Below are positions 34,877-50,694 of a stretch of 64,000 nt of DNA, piece after piece. The position numbers were made by a program, and so were the translations under genes. The stretch lies in the NCBI RefSeq assembly GCF_009925085.1, contig NZ_JAABNR010000002.1:62001-126000 (forward strand). Reading direction: 5' to 3'. Under the pieces are notes generated by a model. That model did not search any database and was not told the origin of the DNA. It was given only the letters and a program-made list of their open reading frames with translations. Numbering within the stretch: position 1 is the stretch's first letter; each line of letters begins with the position of its first letter. This DNA is from Stagnihabitans tardus (lineage in GTDB: Bacteria > Pseudomonadota > Alphaproteobacteria > Rhodobacterales > Rhodobacteraceae).

Positions 34877-35971
34877 TCAATACGAGGGCTCCAGCCGCAC
34901 CGAGGCGGGCGGGGTGTTGCGCTTGACCGGAATGAGGTAGAGGCCCGCGAAGGCCAGCATGGCGCGGGTGGCCGCGATCTTGTGGCCAAGCCAGCCCGTG
35001 ACGCCGCCCTTCTTCGTGCAGGTTTCCATGTCGATCATCGCGGCATTCATCGCCCTCAGGCCGGGGATCCAGCGGGGATGGTCGATGTCCAGCTCCACCG
35101 GGAAGACCTGCCGCGCGATGGTCGAGGTCTTGCGGAAGACCTCCTGGTCATAGTCGTCAATGTTGACGCCAAGCGCCTTGTGGAAGTCGTGGCGGGCATG
35201 GTCGCGGACCCACATGGTGGAATAGACCGCCGTCAGGAAAAACCGGATCCACATGCGCGCGGCCCAGGTGCCGGTGATCTTGGGGTCGGTGCGCATCAGA
35301 AGCGCAAAGGCCTCGCCGTGGCTGAACTCGTCGTTGCACCACTCCTTGAACCACTTGAAGATCGGGTGGAAGCGCTGCTCGGGATGGGCCTCGAGATGGC
35401 GGAAGATCGTGATGTAGCGGGCGTAGCCGATCTTTTCGGACAGGTAAGTCGCGTAGTAGATGAACTTCGGCCGGAAGTAGGTGTATTTCTTGGCCTTGGT
35501 CAGGAAGCCCAGGTTCACCGCCACGCCCGCTTCGCGCAGCGCGTCGTTGATGAAGCCCGCATGGCGCGCCTCGTCGCGGGACATGTAAGAGAACAGCTCG
35601 CAGATATCGGGGTTCGATCCCCGGCGCTTCATTTCCTTATACAGCACGCAGCCCGAGAATTCGGCGGTGCAGCTGCTCACCAGGAAGTCGATGAACTCCA
35701 CACGCAGCGCGGGATCCATGCCCGCCCAATCGACCTTGTCCCAATCGGCATTCTTCTTGAAATGCCCCTTGTTCGGGTCGGATTTCATCTGGGCCAGAAG
35801 CTTGTCCCAATCCTCGCGCACCGGGGAGACGTCGATGCGGTCCATCTCGTCGAAATCGGTGGTGTAGAAGCGCGGGTTCAGGAGCGTGGTCTGCGTGGCC
35901 ATCGCGGTGGTGTCGAAATCTGCGGCCATTTCGGCATGCAGCTCGTCATGGGTGGTGGCATGGTCCTTCAC
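34877..35971 (-). CDS. acsF: Magnesium-protoporphyrin IX monomethyl ester oxidative cyclase, aerobic (AcsF)
   Basis: A 364-residue diiron enzyme that closes the fifth ring of bacteriochlorophyll using O2. Diiron-type ExxH motifs are visible in DEARHAGFIND and NDEFSHGEAF, with another glutamate in CTAEFSGCVLYKEMK. The start is GTG at 35971, overlapping the bciE stop as GTGA, behind the ribosome site GAGGAGA; a longer frame would begin inside bciE. It works with BciE encoded just upstream. The anaerobic alternative, bchE, is at 54667-56289. Confidence 0.95.
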   Translation of the reverse strand: MKDHATTHDELHAEMAADFDTTAMATQTTLLNPRFYTTDFDEMDRIDVSPVREDWDKLLAQMKSDPNKGHFKKNADWDKVDWAGMDPALRVEFIDFLVSSCTAEFSGCVLYKEMKRRGSNPDICELFSYMSRDEARHAGFINDALREAGVAVNLGFLTKAKKYTYFRPKFIYYATYLSEKIGYARYITIFRHLEAHPEQRFHPIFKWFKEWCNDEFSHGEAFALLMRTDPKITGTWAARMWIRFFLTAVYSTMWVRDHARHDFHKALGVNIDDYDQEVFRKTSTIARQVFPVELDIDHPRWIPGLRAMNAAMIDMETCTKKGGVTGWLGHKIAATRAMLAFAGLYLIPVKRNTPPASVRLEPSY

Positions 35972-36264
35972 AGCTTGATCTCCTCGGAAAAGGAGAACTC
36001 GCACAGTTCCATGAAGTCGAAATCGCCGGTCAGGCGCGTCCAGAGACGCTCCACGGCGGAGGCGCGGGTGATCGTCGCCTGGCGCTTTTCGACGATCAGC
36101 TCGCCAAAGGCCGCCAGGATCGGCGCGCCATGGACGAGGACCTCGTCGCCGGGATGGATGATCGCCCCGTTGTCAAAGCGGACATGGGCGTGGAGGGCTT
36201 CGAACCGGTGGCTGACCTCGACGGTGCAGGGGACCTGTTCAGTCTCGCGTGTGAAAAGTGGCAT
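35968..36264 (-). CDS. bciE: AcsF auxiliary subunit BciE
   Basis: A 98-residue soluble protein starting MPLFTRETEQVP. It lies directly upstream of acsF and overlaps it, the place and size of BciE, the small protein required by the alphaproteobacterial type of oxygen-dependent cyclase (first shown in Rhodobacter sphaeroides). The sequence has a beta-rich core with GDEVLVHG. No catalytic motif is seen. The identification rests mainly on size and position, less on motif recognition. Confidence 0.78.
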   Translation of the reverse strand: MPLFTRETEQVPCTVEVSHRFEALHAHVRFDNGAIIHPGDEVLVHGAPILAAFGELIVEKRQATITRASAVERLWTRLTGDFDFMELCEFSFSEEIKL

Positions 36265-36275
36265 CTCTGTTTTCC

Positions 36276-36734
36276 CTATTTTTGTGAGGCAAGCAGCCGT
36301 TCAAACGCGGCTTTGTTGTCGTTGCCAAAAGCGTAGAGTTCCGCGCTCCAGCCGGAGGCGGGGTCGTAGGCTGTCAGACGGCCGTTGGCATAGCGCACCA
36401 CTTTCATGGGCGGGTTGCCGGTGACGCCCGCGACGGTGCGGGCGCGGGTCATGGCGTTCTGGATGACGGTGATGAAGCCGCCATGGGGCAGGTCGGCGAT
36501 CAGCTTGCCGTCCTTGTCGCGGACGGTCACGGCCTGGGCCGATTGGCCTTCGAGGATCAGCCAGGTCTCTTCCAGGACCGTGCTGGTGGGGGGCGTCCCC
36601 GCATGCTCGCGGTCCGTCAGGACCGAGAAGCTGACAAGGGCAAGGCTGGCCAGCACAAGCGCCAGCATGGCCCAGAGCAGCCCCTTGGGGATCATGTCGC
36701 GGTCGTCGCGGCGCGGGGAGGAGAGGGTTGCCAT
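36276..36734 (-). CDS. puhC: Photosynthetic complex assembly protein PuhC
   Basis: A 152-residue protein with one N-terminal transmembrane helix (about residues 19-40, LLWAMLALVLASLALVSF) and a periplasmic domain containing GGFITVIQNAMTRAR and WSAELYAFG. PuhC is needed for normal assembly of the reaction centre-LH1 core in Rhodobacter. It follows puhB by three bases and precedes bciE by eleven. Confidence 0.92.
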   Translation of the reverse strand: MATLSSPRRDDRDMIPKGLLWAMLALVLASLALVSFSVLTDREHAGTPPTSTVLEETWLILEGQSAQAVTVRDKDGKLIADLPHGGFITVIQNAMTRARTVAGVTGNPPMKVVRYANGRLTAYDPASGWSAELYAFGNDNKAAFERLLASQK

Positions 36735-36737
36735 CGC

Positions 36738-37364
36738 TTACTCCGCCGCCACTGCGAGGGAAATCTCGGGGGTCGAAAGGCTGGTCTGGGCGGCATCCGA
36801 CAAAAGCCGGCCAACAGCGGTGGCATCCGGGATGCAGCGCAGCGCCGGCTGGGTCTTTTTCACGAAGCCGGGGCGCAGATGGGGCCACAGCACCAGGGCC
36901 GACATCTGGACATCGCCGGTCAGCTCCAGCGCGATCGTGCCCGTGCCATGGACCGGGTGGACGGTCATGGCGGCGGTGCCGATGCGGCGGAAGGGGATGG
37001 TGAAGGTGATGGGCAGGGCCGCACCGATGCGCAGGATGACGCGCTCGGTGGTGATGGTGTAAATGGAGGCGCGGGCTTGCAGGGCGGCCAGGCCCTGGAC
37101 GATGCCCCAGGCGGCCAAGGCCAGCACCAGGTAGGGCAGGGCCACGGCGATGGGGTTCACGCCACCCGACCAGGCGCTGGCACCTTTCCACAGGACCAGG
37201 ACCATCATGTAGCCCAGGACCCAATTGGCCTTGTAGGCCTCGCGGGCCAGCGCCTTGCGGTCGGGTTTGCCTTGCCAGAGAACATGCTCTCCTTTGGGCA
37301 GGGGGGCCGGCAGTCCGGGTGCCGGTTCGAAGTCGAAATCCCTGTCGTTCATTCGGTCCGCCAT
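36738..37364 (-). CDS. puhB: Photosynthetic complex assembly protein PuhB
   Basis: A 208-residue protein with a soluble N-terminus (GEHVLWQGKP) and a hydrophobic pair near residues 48-90. A PH-like segment follows (YTITTERVILRIG, IPFRRIGTAAM). PuhB supports early reaction-centre assembly. The ATG at 37364 gives MADRMNDRDF; longer frames run through the hairpin behind puhA. Confidence 0.93.
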   Translation of the reverse strand: MADRMNDRDFDFEPAPGLPAPLPKGEHVLWQGKPDRKALAREAYKANWVLGYMMVLVLWKGASAWSGGVNPIAVALPYLVLALAAWGIVQGLAALQARASIYTITTERVILRIGAALPITFTIPFRRIGTAAMTVHPVHGTGTIALELTGDVQMSALVLWPHLRPGFVKKTQPALRCIPDATAVGRLLSDAAQTSLSTPEISLAVAAE

Positions 37365-37389
37365 TGCGAACCCTCCCTTTTGGGTTGAG

Positions 37390-37421
37390 CCTCGTCCGGC
37401 GTGGGCGCACGCCGGGTGAGG
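37390..37421. other. Intercistronic hairpin between puhA and puhB
   Basis: CCTCGTCCGGCGTG (37390-37403) pairs with CACGCCGGGTGAGG (37408-37421) around the loop GGCG, with two G-T wobble pairs in the middle. Lying just after the puhA stop, it resembles segments that stabilise an upstream reaction-centre mRNA and reduce read-through, letting the structural H subunit outnumber its assembly factors. Confidence 0.65.
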
Positions 37422-37423
37422 TG

Positions 37424-38194
37424 TCAGAAGCCGCGCTTCAGCTGATCGGCGGCGAAAAGCTCGGCCCCGGCCACGAAGCCCGAGATCTTGTCTTCTTCCA
37501 GCTTGGTCACGAAGGTCTGGCTTTGCTGGCCGGGGATGTCCTCGAAGCGGGTCGAGGGCAGCGACATGACGCGGACCCGGTCGGCCCAGATCTTGGCCAT
37601 GGGCATCGGCACCAGGCGGCGCGAGCCCGAGTTCAGCGTGATCTCCAGGTAGCGCACCAGCTGTTCCGGCACGTCGACCCAAAGGTCAGAGACGCGGCCC
37701 ACGACCTCGAGGTCACCGGCCTGCACCGGCAGCCCGCGCGGATCGCGCCCGGCCGAGACGATGAAGCCTTCGACCCGGCTCATCGGCTGGATCTTGACGT
37801 TGCCATGGGCGTCGATTTCCGGCTCATCGCGGCGCGGGGTCCAGGAGGCGGGGCCGACGCCGTCGCGCAGCCCGTCTCCGGTCGGCGCATGGGGGAAGCC
37901 TTCCGAGACGGCGGTGCGCTCCAGCGCGAGGTCCATGCGGCGATGGGCGGCCTCGTTCTCGGCCGAGGGCACCGTGACCGTGCCCTTGCCATGGGGCAGG
38001 GTGAAGGTCTTGGGCTTGGGCACCGGGAAGGGGCCCTGGTTCGGAGCGGCGCGGCCGTCCTCGGTCTCCAGCGGATAGCCTTCGCGCATGTTTTCGGTCT
38101 GCACGTAATAGATCAGCACCGCGAGGAAGGCCCAGAAGGCCCAGATCGCAAGACTGGCGAGGTCGAAGTTTCCAAAGAAAGTCACACCGAGCAT
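37424..38194 (-). CDS. puhA: Photosynthetic reaction centre H subunit
   Basis: A 256-residue H subunit, full length. One transmembrane helix near the N-terminus (about residues 12-31, [20 protein letters not shown]) is followed by YPLE and the large cytoplasmic domain ([19 protein letters not shown], then PMPMAKIW). It caps the L-M dimer and passes protons to the secondary quinone. It is downstream of lhaA by 15 bases; a promoter inside lhaA, as in Rhodobacter, is likely but not visible. Confidence 0.97.
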   Translation of the reverse strand: MLGVTFFGNFDLASLAIWAFWAFLAVLIYYVQTENMREGYPLETEDGRAAPNQGPFPVPKPKTFTLPHGKGTVTVPSAENEAAHRRMDLALERTAVSEGFPHAPTGDGLRDGVGPASWTPRRDEPEIDAHGNVKIQPMSRVEGFIVSAGRDPRGLPVQAGDLEVVGRVSDLWVDVPEQLVRYLEITLNSGSRRLVPMPMAKIWADRVRVMSLPSTRFEDIPGQQSQTFVTKLEEDKISGFVAGAELFAADQLKRGF

Positions 38195-38209
38195 AGGGTC
38201 CTCCCGGGT

Positions 38210-39616
38210 TCAGGTGGGGAATTCAGTCAGGTTGAGGGGTTGCGCCTTGGGCGATTGCGTCAGGCGGGTGAGGCGGACGAGCGGTCCGATGGCGATGAGC
38301 GTCGCAAACATCAGGCCGATTTCGATATGGTAGACAAAGGTATAGCCAAGCGATGGCGTGCCGATCGGGCCGAACCAGGAGGCGGCATGCTGGATCCCGT
38401 CGCGCAAAGCGCCGCCCGCAAGGACCGAAAGGCCCGCAGCCGTCGCCTGGGCCGCGCCAAAGGCTCCCAGCGCCAGGCCAGCCGCTCCGGGCAGGGTCAT
38501 GGCGGCGGTCAGCATCGAGACGCCGAAGACGCCCGCGCCGAAGCCTATGGCCCAGGTGCCCGCGAAGAAGAGCGGCGTCCACTCCAGCGCTCCGGCAAAG
38601 ATCACCGCCGAGAAGGCCGCGATCCCGGCCACGAGGCCAAGGCCCGCCTGGCGGTAGGGGTCGGCCCCCCGCGTCCTTGCGGCGTACAGAAAGCCGCAAA
38701 GCGCGCCGAAGGACCACATCGCGGTCAAAAGCGTGGTCTGGGCGACCGAAAGGCCAAGGATCTGGCCGCCATAGGGCTCCAGGAGCACGTCCTGCATGTT
38801 GAAGGCCAGGGTGCCGAGGACGACCGAAACCAAAAGCCGCATGACGCCGGGCTCTGCGGCCAGTTGCGCCCAGGCGGCGCGGAAGGACGGCATCGGCGCC
38901 TCGCGCTCGGTGCGGGTCATGGGGCGGACCTTTTCCTGCTTCCACAGCGCGATGACGTTCAGGACCAGGGTGGCCAGGCCGCAGCCCTGGACGACACGGA
39001 CCAGGGTCAGGGGCTCGAAGTTGCGCAGGAGGAAGCCCACGACCAGGGCCGAAATCCCCATGCCCAGCAGGTACATGACGTAAAGCACGGAGACGACGCG
39101 GGGCCGGGTCTCGTCCGAGGCGCGGTCGGCGGCCAGGGCCAGGCCTGCGGTCTGGGTCATGTGCATGCCGACGCCGGTCATCAGGAAGGCCACTCCGGCC
39201 AGCGCGGGGCCAGCCCAGTCCGGGCCGCGGATCTGGTCGCCCGACAGCACGATCAGCGCAAAGGGCATGACGGCGAGGCCGCCCATCTGCCAGAGCGAGC
39301 CGAACCACAGGTAAGGCACGCGCTTCCAGCCGATGGCGGAGCGGTGGTTGTCTGAGCGATGCCCGATGGCGGCGCGGAAGGGGGCCACCAGCACGGGAAT
39401 GGCGATCATCAGGGCGACCAGGGTTGCGGGGACCTGCAGCTCGACGATCATCACCCGGTTCAGCGTCCCCAGCATCAGGACCTGGGCCATGCCGACCGAC
39501 AGCTGGAACAGCGCCAGCCGCATCAGCTGCGACAGCGGCAGCCCCTCCGAGGCCGCATCGGCAAAGGGCATCCAGGCGGCGTCAAGCTTGGCGACATGAT
39601 GGGGCCTCAGGATCAT
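38210..39616 (-). CDS. lhaA: LhaA, light-harvesting 1 assembly protein (PucC/BCD family transporter)
   Basis: A 468-residue protein of the major facilitator fold with about twelve membrane segments, the LhaA/PucC branch. Its early segment LMRLALFQLSVGMAQVLMLGTLNRVMIVEL is repeated in related form in the 51579-52853 product (LRLGLVQAALGSVIVLTTSTLNRLMVVEL). LhaA helps LH1 assembly, possibly by delivering bacteriochlorophyll. The start overlaps bchM stop (ATGA). Confidence 0.93.
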   Translation of the reverse strand: MILRPHHVAKLDAAWMPFADAASEGLPLSQLMRLALFQLSVGMAQVLMLGTLNRVMIVELQVPATLVALMIAIPVLVAPFRAAIGHRSDNHRSAIGWKRVPYLWFGSLWQMGGLAVMPFALIVLSGDQIRGPDWAGPALAGVAFLMTGVGMHMTQTAGLALAADRASDETRPRVVSVLYVMYLLGMGISALVVGFLLRNFEPLTLVRVVQGCGLATLVLNVIALWKQEKVRPMTRTEREAPMPSFRAAWAQLAAEPGVMRLLVSVVLGTLAFNMQDVLLEPYGGQILGLSVAQTTLLTAMWSFGALCGFLYAARTRGADPYRQAGLGLVAGIAAFSAVIFAGALEWTPLFFAGTWAIGFGAGVFGVSMLTAAMTLPGAAGLALGAFGAAQATAAGLSVLAGGALRDGIQHAASWFGPIGTPSLGYTFVYHIEIGLMFATLIAIGPLVRLTRLTQSPKAQPLNLTEFPT

Positions 39617-40274
39617 CTGGCGACCTCCAGGCATTCCGAGATGTAGAAGCCCGAGGTCACGCGCTCGATCCGGGTCAGGCCCGGGATGTCGCGCGACAGG
39701 GCGGCGTGGTCATGGGGCACCATGCGGGGCGAGCGGTCGCCACCCGGGACCAGCTTGCCGACATTCCACATGACCATCAGCAGAGGCGTCTTGGGCGCCA
39801 CGGTGAAGGTGATCTTGGGCGCCCGCAGGGCCAGCCTTTCAAGCGCGGCGGCAAGGTCCAGAGGGCGGTAATAGATCAGGCTGTCCATCGCCATGACATG
39901 GTCGAAAGAGCCCAGCTTGGCGTCGGTCATGTCGCCCGCATGGAAGCGGACCTTGGCCTTCAGCGAAGGGTCCAGCCGCTCGGTCGCGATGGCGATGAGC
40001 TTGGGCGAGATATCGGCGGCCACGACCTTGGCGCCGCGTGCGGCAAGCTCCGCCGTCATCAGCCCCGTGCCGCAGCCCGCATCCAGCACCCGCATGCCGC
40101 GCAGGTCGGCAGGCAGCCGCGAGAGCATGAGCGCCCGCATCCGGTCACGCCCCTCGCGCACCGTCTGGCGGATGCGCGAGACCTTGGCCTCGGAGGTCAG
40201 GCGGTCCCAGGTCGTGGTGGCCTTGCGGTCGAAATAGTCTTCGACCCGGGCGCGGGTGGTGGCGTAGGTATCCA

Positions 40275-40275
<1 letters not shown>
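39613..40275 (-). CDS. bchM: Magnesium-protoporphyrin O-methyltransferase
   Basis: A 220-residue SAM-dependent methyltransferase with motif I VLDAGCGTGLMTAELA. It methylates the ring-C propionate of Mg-protoporphyrin IX, giving the cyclase substrate. The ATG at 40275 overlaps the bchL stop by one base (TGATG). Usual length for BchM. Confidence 0.96.
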
Positions 40276-48029
<7,754 letters not shown>

Positions 48030-48065
48030 GGATGGCCCTCTCCCCCTGACAGTGCCGAGGTCTTC

Positions 48066-48105
48066 AGGTTAACCTCAGGTGAAGAACTGTCAATCAAAAC
48101 TTACA
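48066..48105 (-). promoter_or_regulatory. bchF promoter with PpsR-type site
   Basis: A TGT-N12-ACA palindrome (48088-48105), beginning TGTCAAT, contains on the minus strand a perfect -35 TTGACA (48093-48088). Sixteen bases further is TAACCT (48071-48066) as a -10 element. PpsR/CrtJ represses through such palindromes, so binding would cover the -35 box. The predicted leader to the bchF ATG is about 30 bases. Confidence 0.7.
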
Positions 48106-48227
48106 CAACCTGCGACTCGGCCTGGGGCTGGGTCCCGGACGTCAAGAGCGCGGTTGTCGAGGGGGTGGGGTAAAAGCAGTTGAAATGAATAGGATTTTTT
48201 TAAACCCTCCACCCCGGGTGTCGCGAA

Positions 48228-48245
48228 TGTCTATTTTAGTGGACA
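48228..48245. promoter_or_regulatory. PpsR-type site upstream of aerR/ppaA
   Basis: TGTCTATTTTAGTGGACA fits TGT-N12-ACA and reads symmetrically as TGTC...GACA. It lies 17 bp before the first possible aerR start and about 140 bp from the bchF site, so the same repressor may bind both and loop the 232-bp divergent region. The central TATTTT could serve as a -10 element for aerR. Confidence 0.65.
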
Positions 48246-48261
48246 TTTTGCAAGAACTCAG

Positions 48262-49128
48262 GTGTCATGTTTGCGAAGAGCACGCATTCCCTTTCACCGC
48301 TCCCGTATGCTAGTCATGACTGGCCTGCGGGGCATTTTCCGCAGGGTCGTCATGCGCGACGTCGGCAGCAGTCAAGAAGAAAGCGCCGCCCTGCGTCCCG
48401 TTGGATGCAGCGAAGGGCTCGCATTCGAGGCCATTTGCCTGCTCGTCGCCAGTCGCAAGATGGGAGCCGCCTGCGTGTTGGATCATCTCGTCGCACATCT
48501 GGCGAGCGCCGCTTGCGAGACCGATTCCGCCGCGCTGACGCGCGCGCTGGATGAGTTGCGTCGCGCGCATGTGACCGACATGGCCCTGGTCAGCGACTAT
48601 ATCCCCGAAGCCGCCAGGCGTCTGGGCGAGGGATGGCAGAACGACACGCTGTCCTTCCTCGATGTCACCCTGGGCACCTCACGGCTGAGCGAGCTGCTGC
48701 ACGAGGTGGGTGGCGACTGGAAGGGCGACGACGCGGGGGGCGCGGGTCGGCCGACCGTGCTTTTGGTCGTGCCGCCTGGGGAGCAGCATACCCTGGGCGC
48801 GGCGGTCCTGGCCTGCCGGATGCGGCAGCAGGGGGTTTCGGTCTGCCTGCGCATCGCGCCGGGCCTGACCGAGCTTGCGGCGCTGATCGCGACGCGGGGG
48901 TTCGACGGCGCCATGGTGACCTTGGCGAACGTGGAAAAGGTCGAAAGCTGCGCGGTTCTTGTGCGGGCTTTGCGCACCTTGGGCAAGGGCGGGCTTCCGG
49001 TCGTGGTCGGGGGGGCTGCCTTGCAGGCCGAGCCCGGGTTGCAGGGCCTGACGGGGGCCGATCTGGCCACGAACTCATTGGAAGCGGCTCTTGCGCTTTT
49101 CGGGGTGGATGCGACACAAAAGACTTGA
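48262..49128 (+). CDS. aerR: Cobalamin-binding photosynthesis regulator AerR/PpaA
   Basis: Up to 288 residues. The product contains a B12-dependent regulator helical domain (MALVSDYIPEAARRLGEGW) and a cobalamin-binding domain in which GEQHTLGAAVLACRM (near residue 180) supplies the histidine that AerR/PpaA proteins use to bind B12. AerR senses light through B12 and modulates PpsR/CrtJ. Position next to ppsR is as in Rhodobacter. The start is uncertain: GTG 48262 and ATG at 48307, 48316 and 48352 are all in frame. Only 48352 has even a weak ribosome site (AGGGT). Alternative starts are known to make long and short AerR forms in R. capsulatus. I annotate the longest frame. Confidence 0.88.
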   Translation: MSCLRRARIPFHRSRMLVMTGLRGIFRRVVMRDVGSSQEESAALRPVGCSEGLAFEAICLLVASRKMGAACVLDHLVAHLASAACETDSAALTRALDELRRAHVTDMALVSDYIPEAARRLGEGWQNDTLSFLDVTLGTSRLSELLHEVGGDWKGDDAGGAGRPTVLLVVPPGEQHTLGAAVLACRMRQQGVSVCLRIAPGLTELAALIATRGFDGAMVTLANVEKVESCAVLVRALRTLGKGGLPVVVGGAALQAEPGLQGLTGADLATNSLEAALALFGVDATQKT

Positions 49129-49183
49129 CGCGGGGGGAGAGACGGCGACTAGCAAGTGGTGCGATTGACAGAAAGGCACGAAT

Positions 49184-50587
49184 GTGACCTCGGATGACGC
49201 TATGACCAAAGACGCCGGGCTATATGAGGGCCTCGCGCCCGATCTGCTCTTGCAGGCGGTGACGTCAGCCTTTGACATCGCCCTGACTGTCGCCCCGGAC
49301 CTGATCGTCCGCGAGGCCACGGGCATGCCCCATGTCGCCGCCGCCGTCTCGGGCTGGAAGGGGCGGCCCTTGTTGGAGCTTTTCGCCCGCGACAGCCGCC
49401 GCAAGCTGGAGAGCCGGCTGGCCGATGGCACGGCGGGGCCCTTTCACCTGGAGCTGAACCACGAACCCTCTTCGGGGGTCGATCTGCCGGTGCGCTATAC
49501 CCTCGCGCGGATGGGAGGGCCCGGGCCGATGATCCTTCTGGGCCGCGACCTGCGCCCCATGGCCGAGGTGCAGCAGCGCCTGGTCGAGGCGCAGCTGGCC
49601 CTGCAGCGCGACCACGAGGCGCAGCGCGAGATCGAGACCCGCTACCGCGTGCTGATGGAGGCCAATGGCGCCCCCATCGTCATCATCTCGACCACGACGG
49701 GCCGGATCATCGACGCCAACAAGGCCGCGCTGGAGATGATCGGGGCGAGCCGGGGCGACCTTTTGGACTCCCCCGCCGCGCAGGAATTCGAAGGCCGTCG
49801 CCGGGGGGAGTTCCTCGACGCGCTCTCGCGGATCGCGCTGGCCGATACGCCCTCGACGCTGGAGCTGACGGTGCGCCGGACGCGCAAGCGCATCCAGGTC
49901 TCGCCCACCCTGTTCCGGGCGGCGGGCGACAAGCTTCTTCTGTGCCGCATCGACCTGACGGATGATGCAAGGGCGCAGAACGACGAATTGGGCCATGCCC
50001 TGGGGCGGCTCTATCAGACCGGGGTCGATGGGCTGGTCTTCCTCGATGGCGACGGCATCATCAAGGCCGCGAACGAGGCTTTCCTGAACCTGACCGATGT
50101 GCCGAGCCCGGCCTCGATGATCGGGCGCTCTTTGGGAGAGTTCCTGTCGCGCGGCGATGTCGACCTCAAGGTCCTGTTGGAGAACGTCAAGCGGGTGGGT
50201 CGCCTGCGGCATTATGCAACCCGGCTGAACACCGATTTCGGTGGCCAGATCGCGGTCGAGATGTCGGCCACCTATCTCCAGGATCGCGGCCAGTCGGTCG
50301 TGGGCCTGGTGATCCGCGATGCCTCGGCGGCCGAGGGGATGCGCTTGCCCGTGGGGCCTGCGGGCAACGAGGGGCTGCGCAATGTCATGCAGCTGGTGGG
50401 CTATTCCGCGCTGAAAGAGATCGTCGCCGAGACGACCGAGATCATCGAGAAGATGTGCATCGAAGCCGCTCTGGAGTTGACAGGCAACAACCGGGCAGCG
50501 GCGGCAGAGCTTCTGAGCCTCTCGCGCCAGTCGCTTTACGTAAAGCTGCGAAAGTTCGGGCTTTTGGCGAAAAACGGCGCCGAATAG
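49184..50587 (+). CDS. ppsR: Photosynthesis repressor PpsR/CrtJ
   Basis: A 467-residue PAS-PAS-HTH repressor. The N-terminal domain and Q-linker (EVQQRLVEAQLALQRDHEAQREIETRYRV) precede two PAS domains and a Fis-type helix-turn-helix at the end (NNRAAAAELLSLSRQSLYVKLRKFGLL). Both redox cysteines are kept: C254 (LLLCRID) and C425 (EKMCIEA, beside the HTH), matching C251 and C424 of R. sphaeroides PpsR. It can therefore respond to oxygen by thiol chemistry. GTG at 49184 or ATG at 49202 could be the start. A strong terminator follows the stop. Confidence 0.97.
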   Translation: MTSDDAMTKDAGLYEGLAPDLLLQAVTSAFDIALTVAPDLIVREATGMPHVAAAVSGWKGRPLLELFARDSRRKLESRLADGTAGPFHLELNHEPSSGVDLPVRYTLARMGGPGPMILLGRDLRPMAEVQQRLVEAQLALQRDHEAQREIETRYRVLMEANGAPIVIISTTTGRIIDANKAALEMIGASRGDLLDSPAAQEFEGRRRGEFLDALSRIALADTPSTLELTVRRTRKRIQVSPTLFRAAGDKLLLCRIDLTDDARAQNDELGHALGRLYQTGVDGLVFLDGDGIIKAANEAFLNLTDVPSPASMIGRSLGEFLSRGDVDLKVLLENVKRVGRLRHYATRLNTDFGGQIAVEMSATYLQDRGQSVVGLVIRDASAAEGMRLPVGPAGNEGLRNVMQLVGYSALKEIVAETTEIIEKMCIEAALELTGNNRAAAAELLSLSRQSLYVKLRKFGLLAKNGAE

Positions 50588-50596
50588 ACCCTGACG

Positions 50597-50618
50597 CGGC
50601 CCCTTCGGGGGCCGTTTT
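50597..50618 (+). terminator. Intrinsic terminator after ppsR
   Basis: Stem CGGCCCC (50597-50603) / GGGGCCG (50608-50614) closed by a UUCG tetraloop, then TTTT. It ends the aerR-ppsR transcript, so bchG and the following genes need their own promoter. Confidence 0.88.
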
Positions 50619-50659
50619 CATTGGGGCGGGGGCTGTCTTCGTTTCGGGCCGGAATTCAG

Positions 50660-50693
50660 TTGCACGACTCCGATGTGTCATGTTTAATTGACA
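50660..50693 (+). promoter_or_regulatory. bchG promoter overlapped by a PpsR-type site
   Basis: -35 TTGCAC (50660-50665), a 17-bp spacer and -10 TTTAAT (50683-50688) predict a transcript start at about 50695, the A of the bchG ATG. A PpsR-type palindrome TGTCATGTTTAATTGACA fills 50676-50693, so it covers the -10 box. No ribosome-binding sequence precedes the ATG. Together this suggests a leaderless mRNA repressed by PpsR. Confidence 0.7.
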
Positions 50694-50694
50694 G

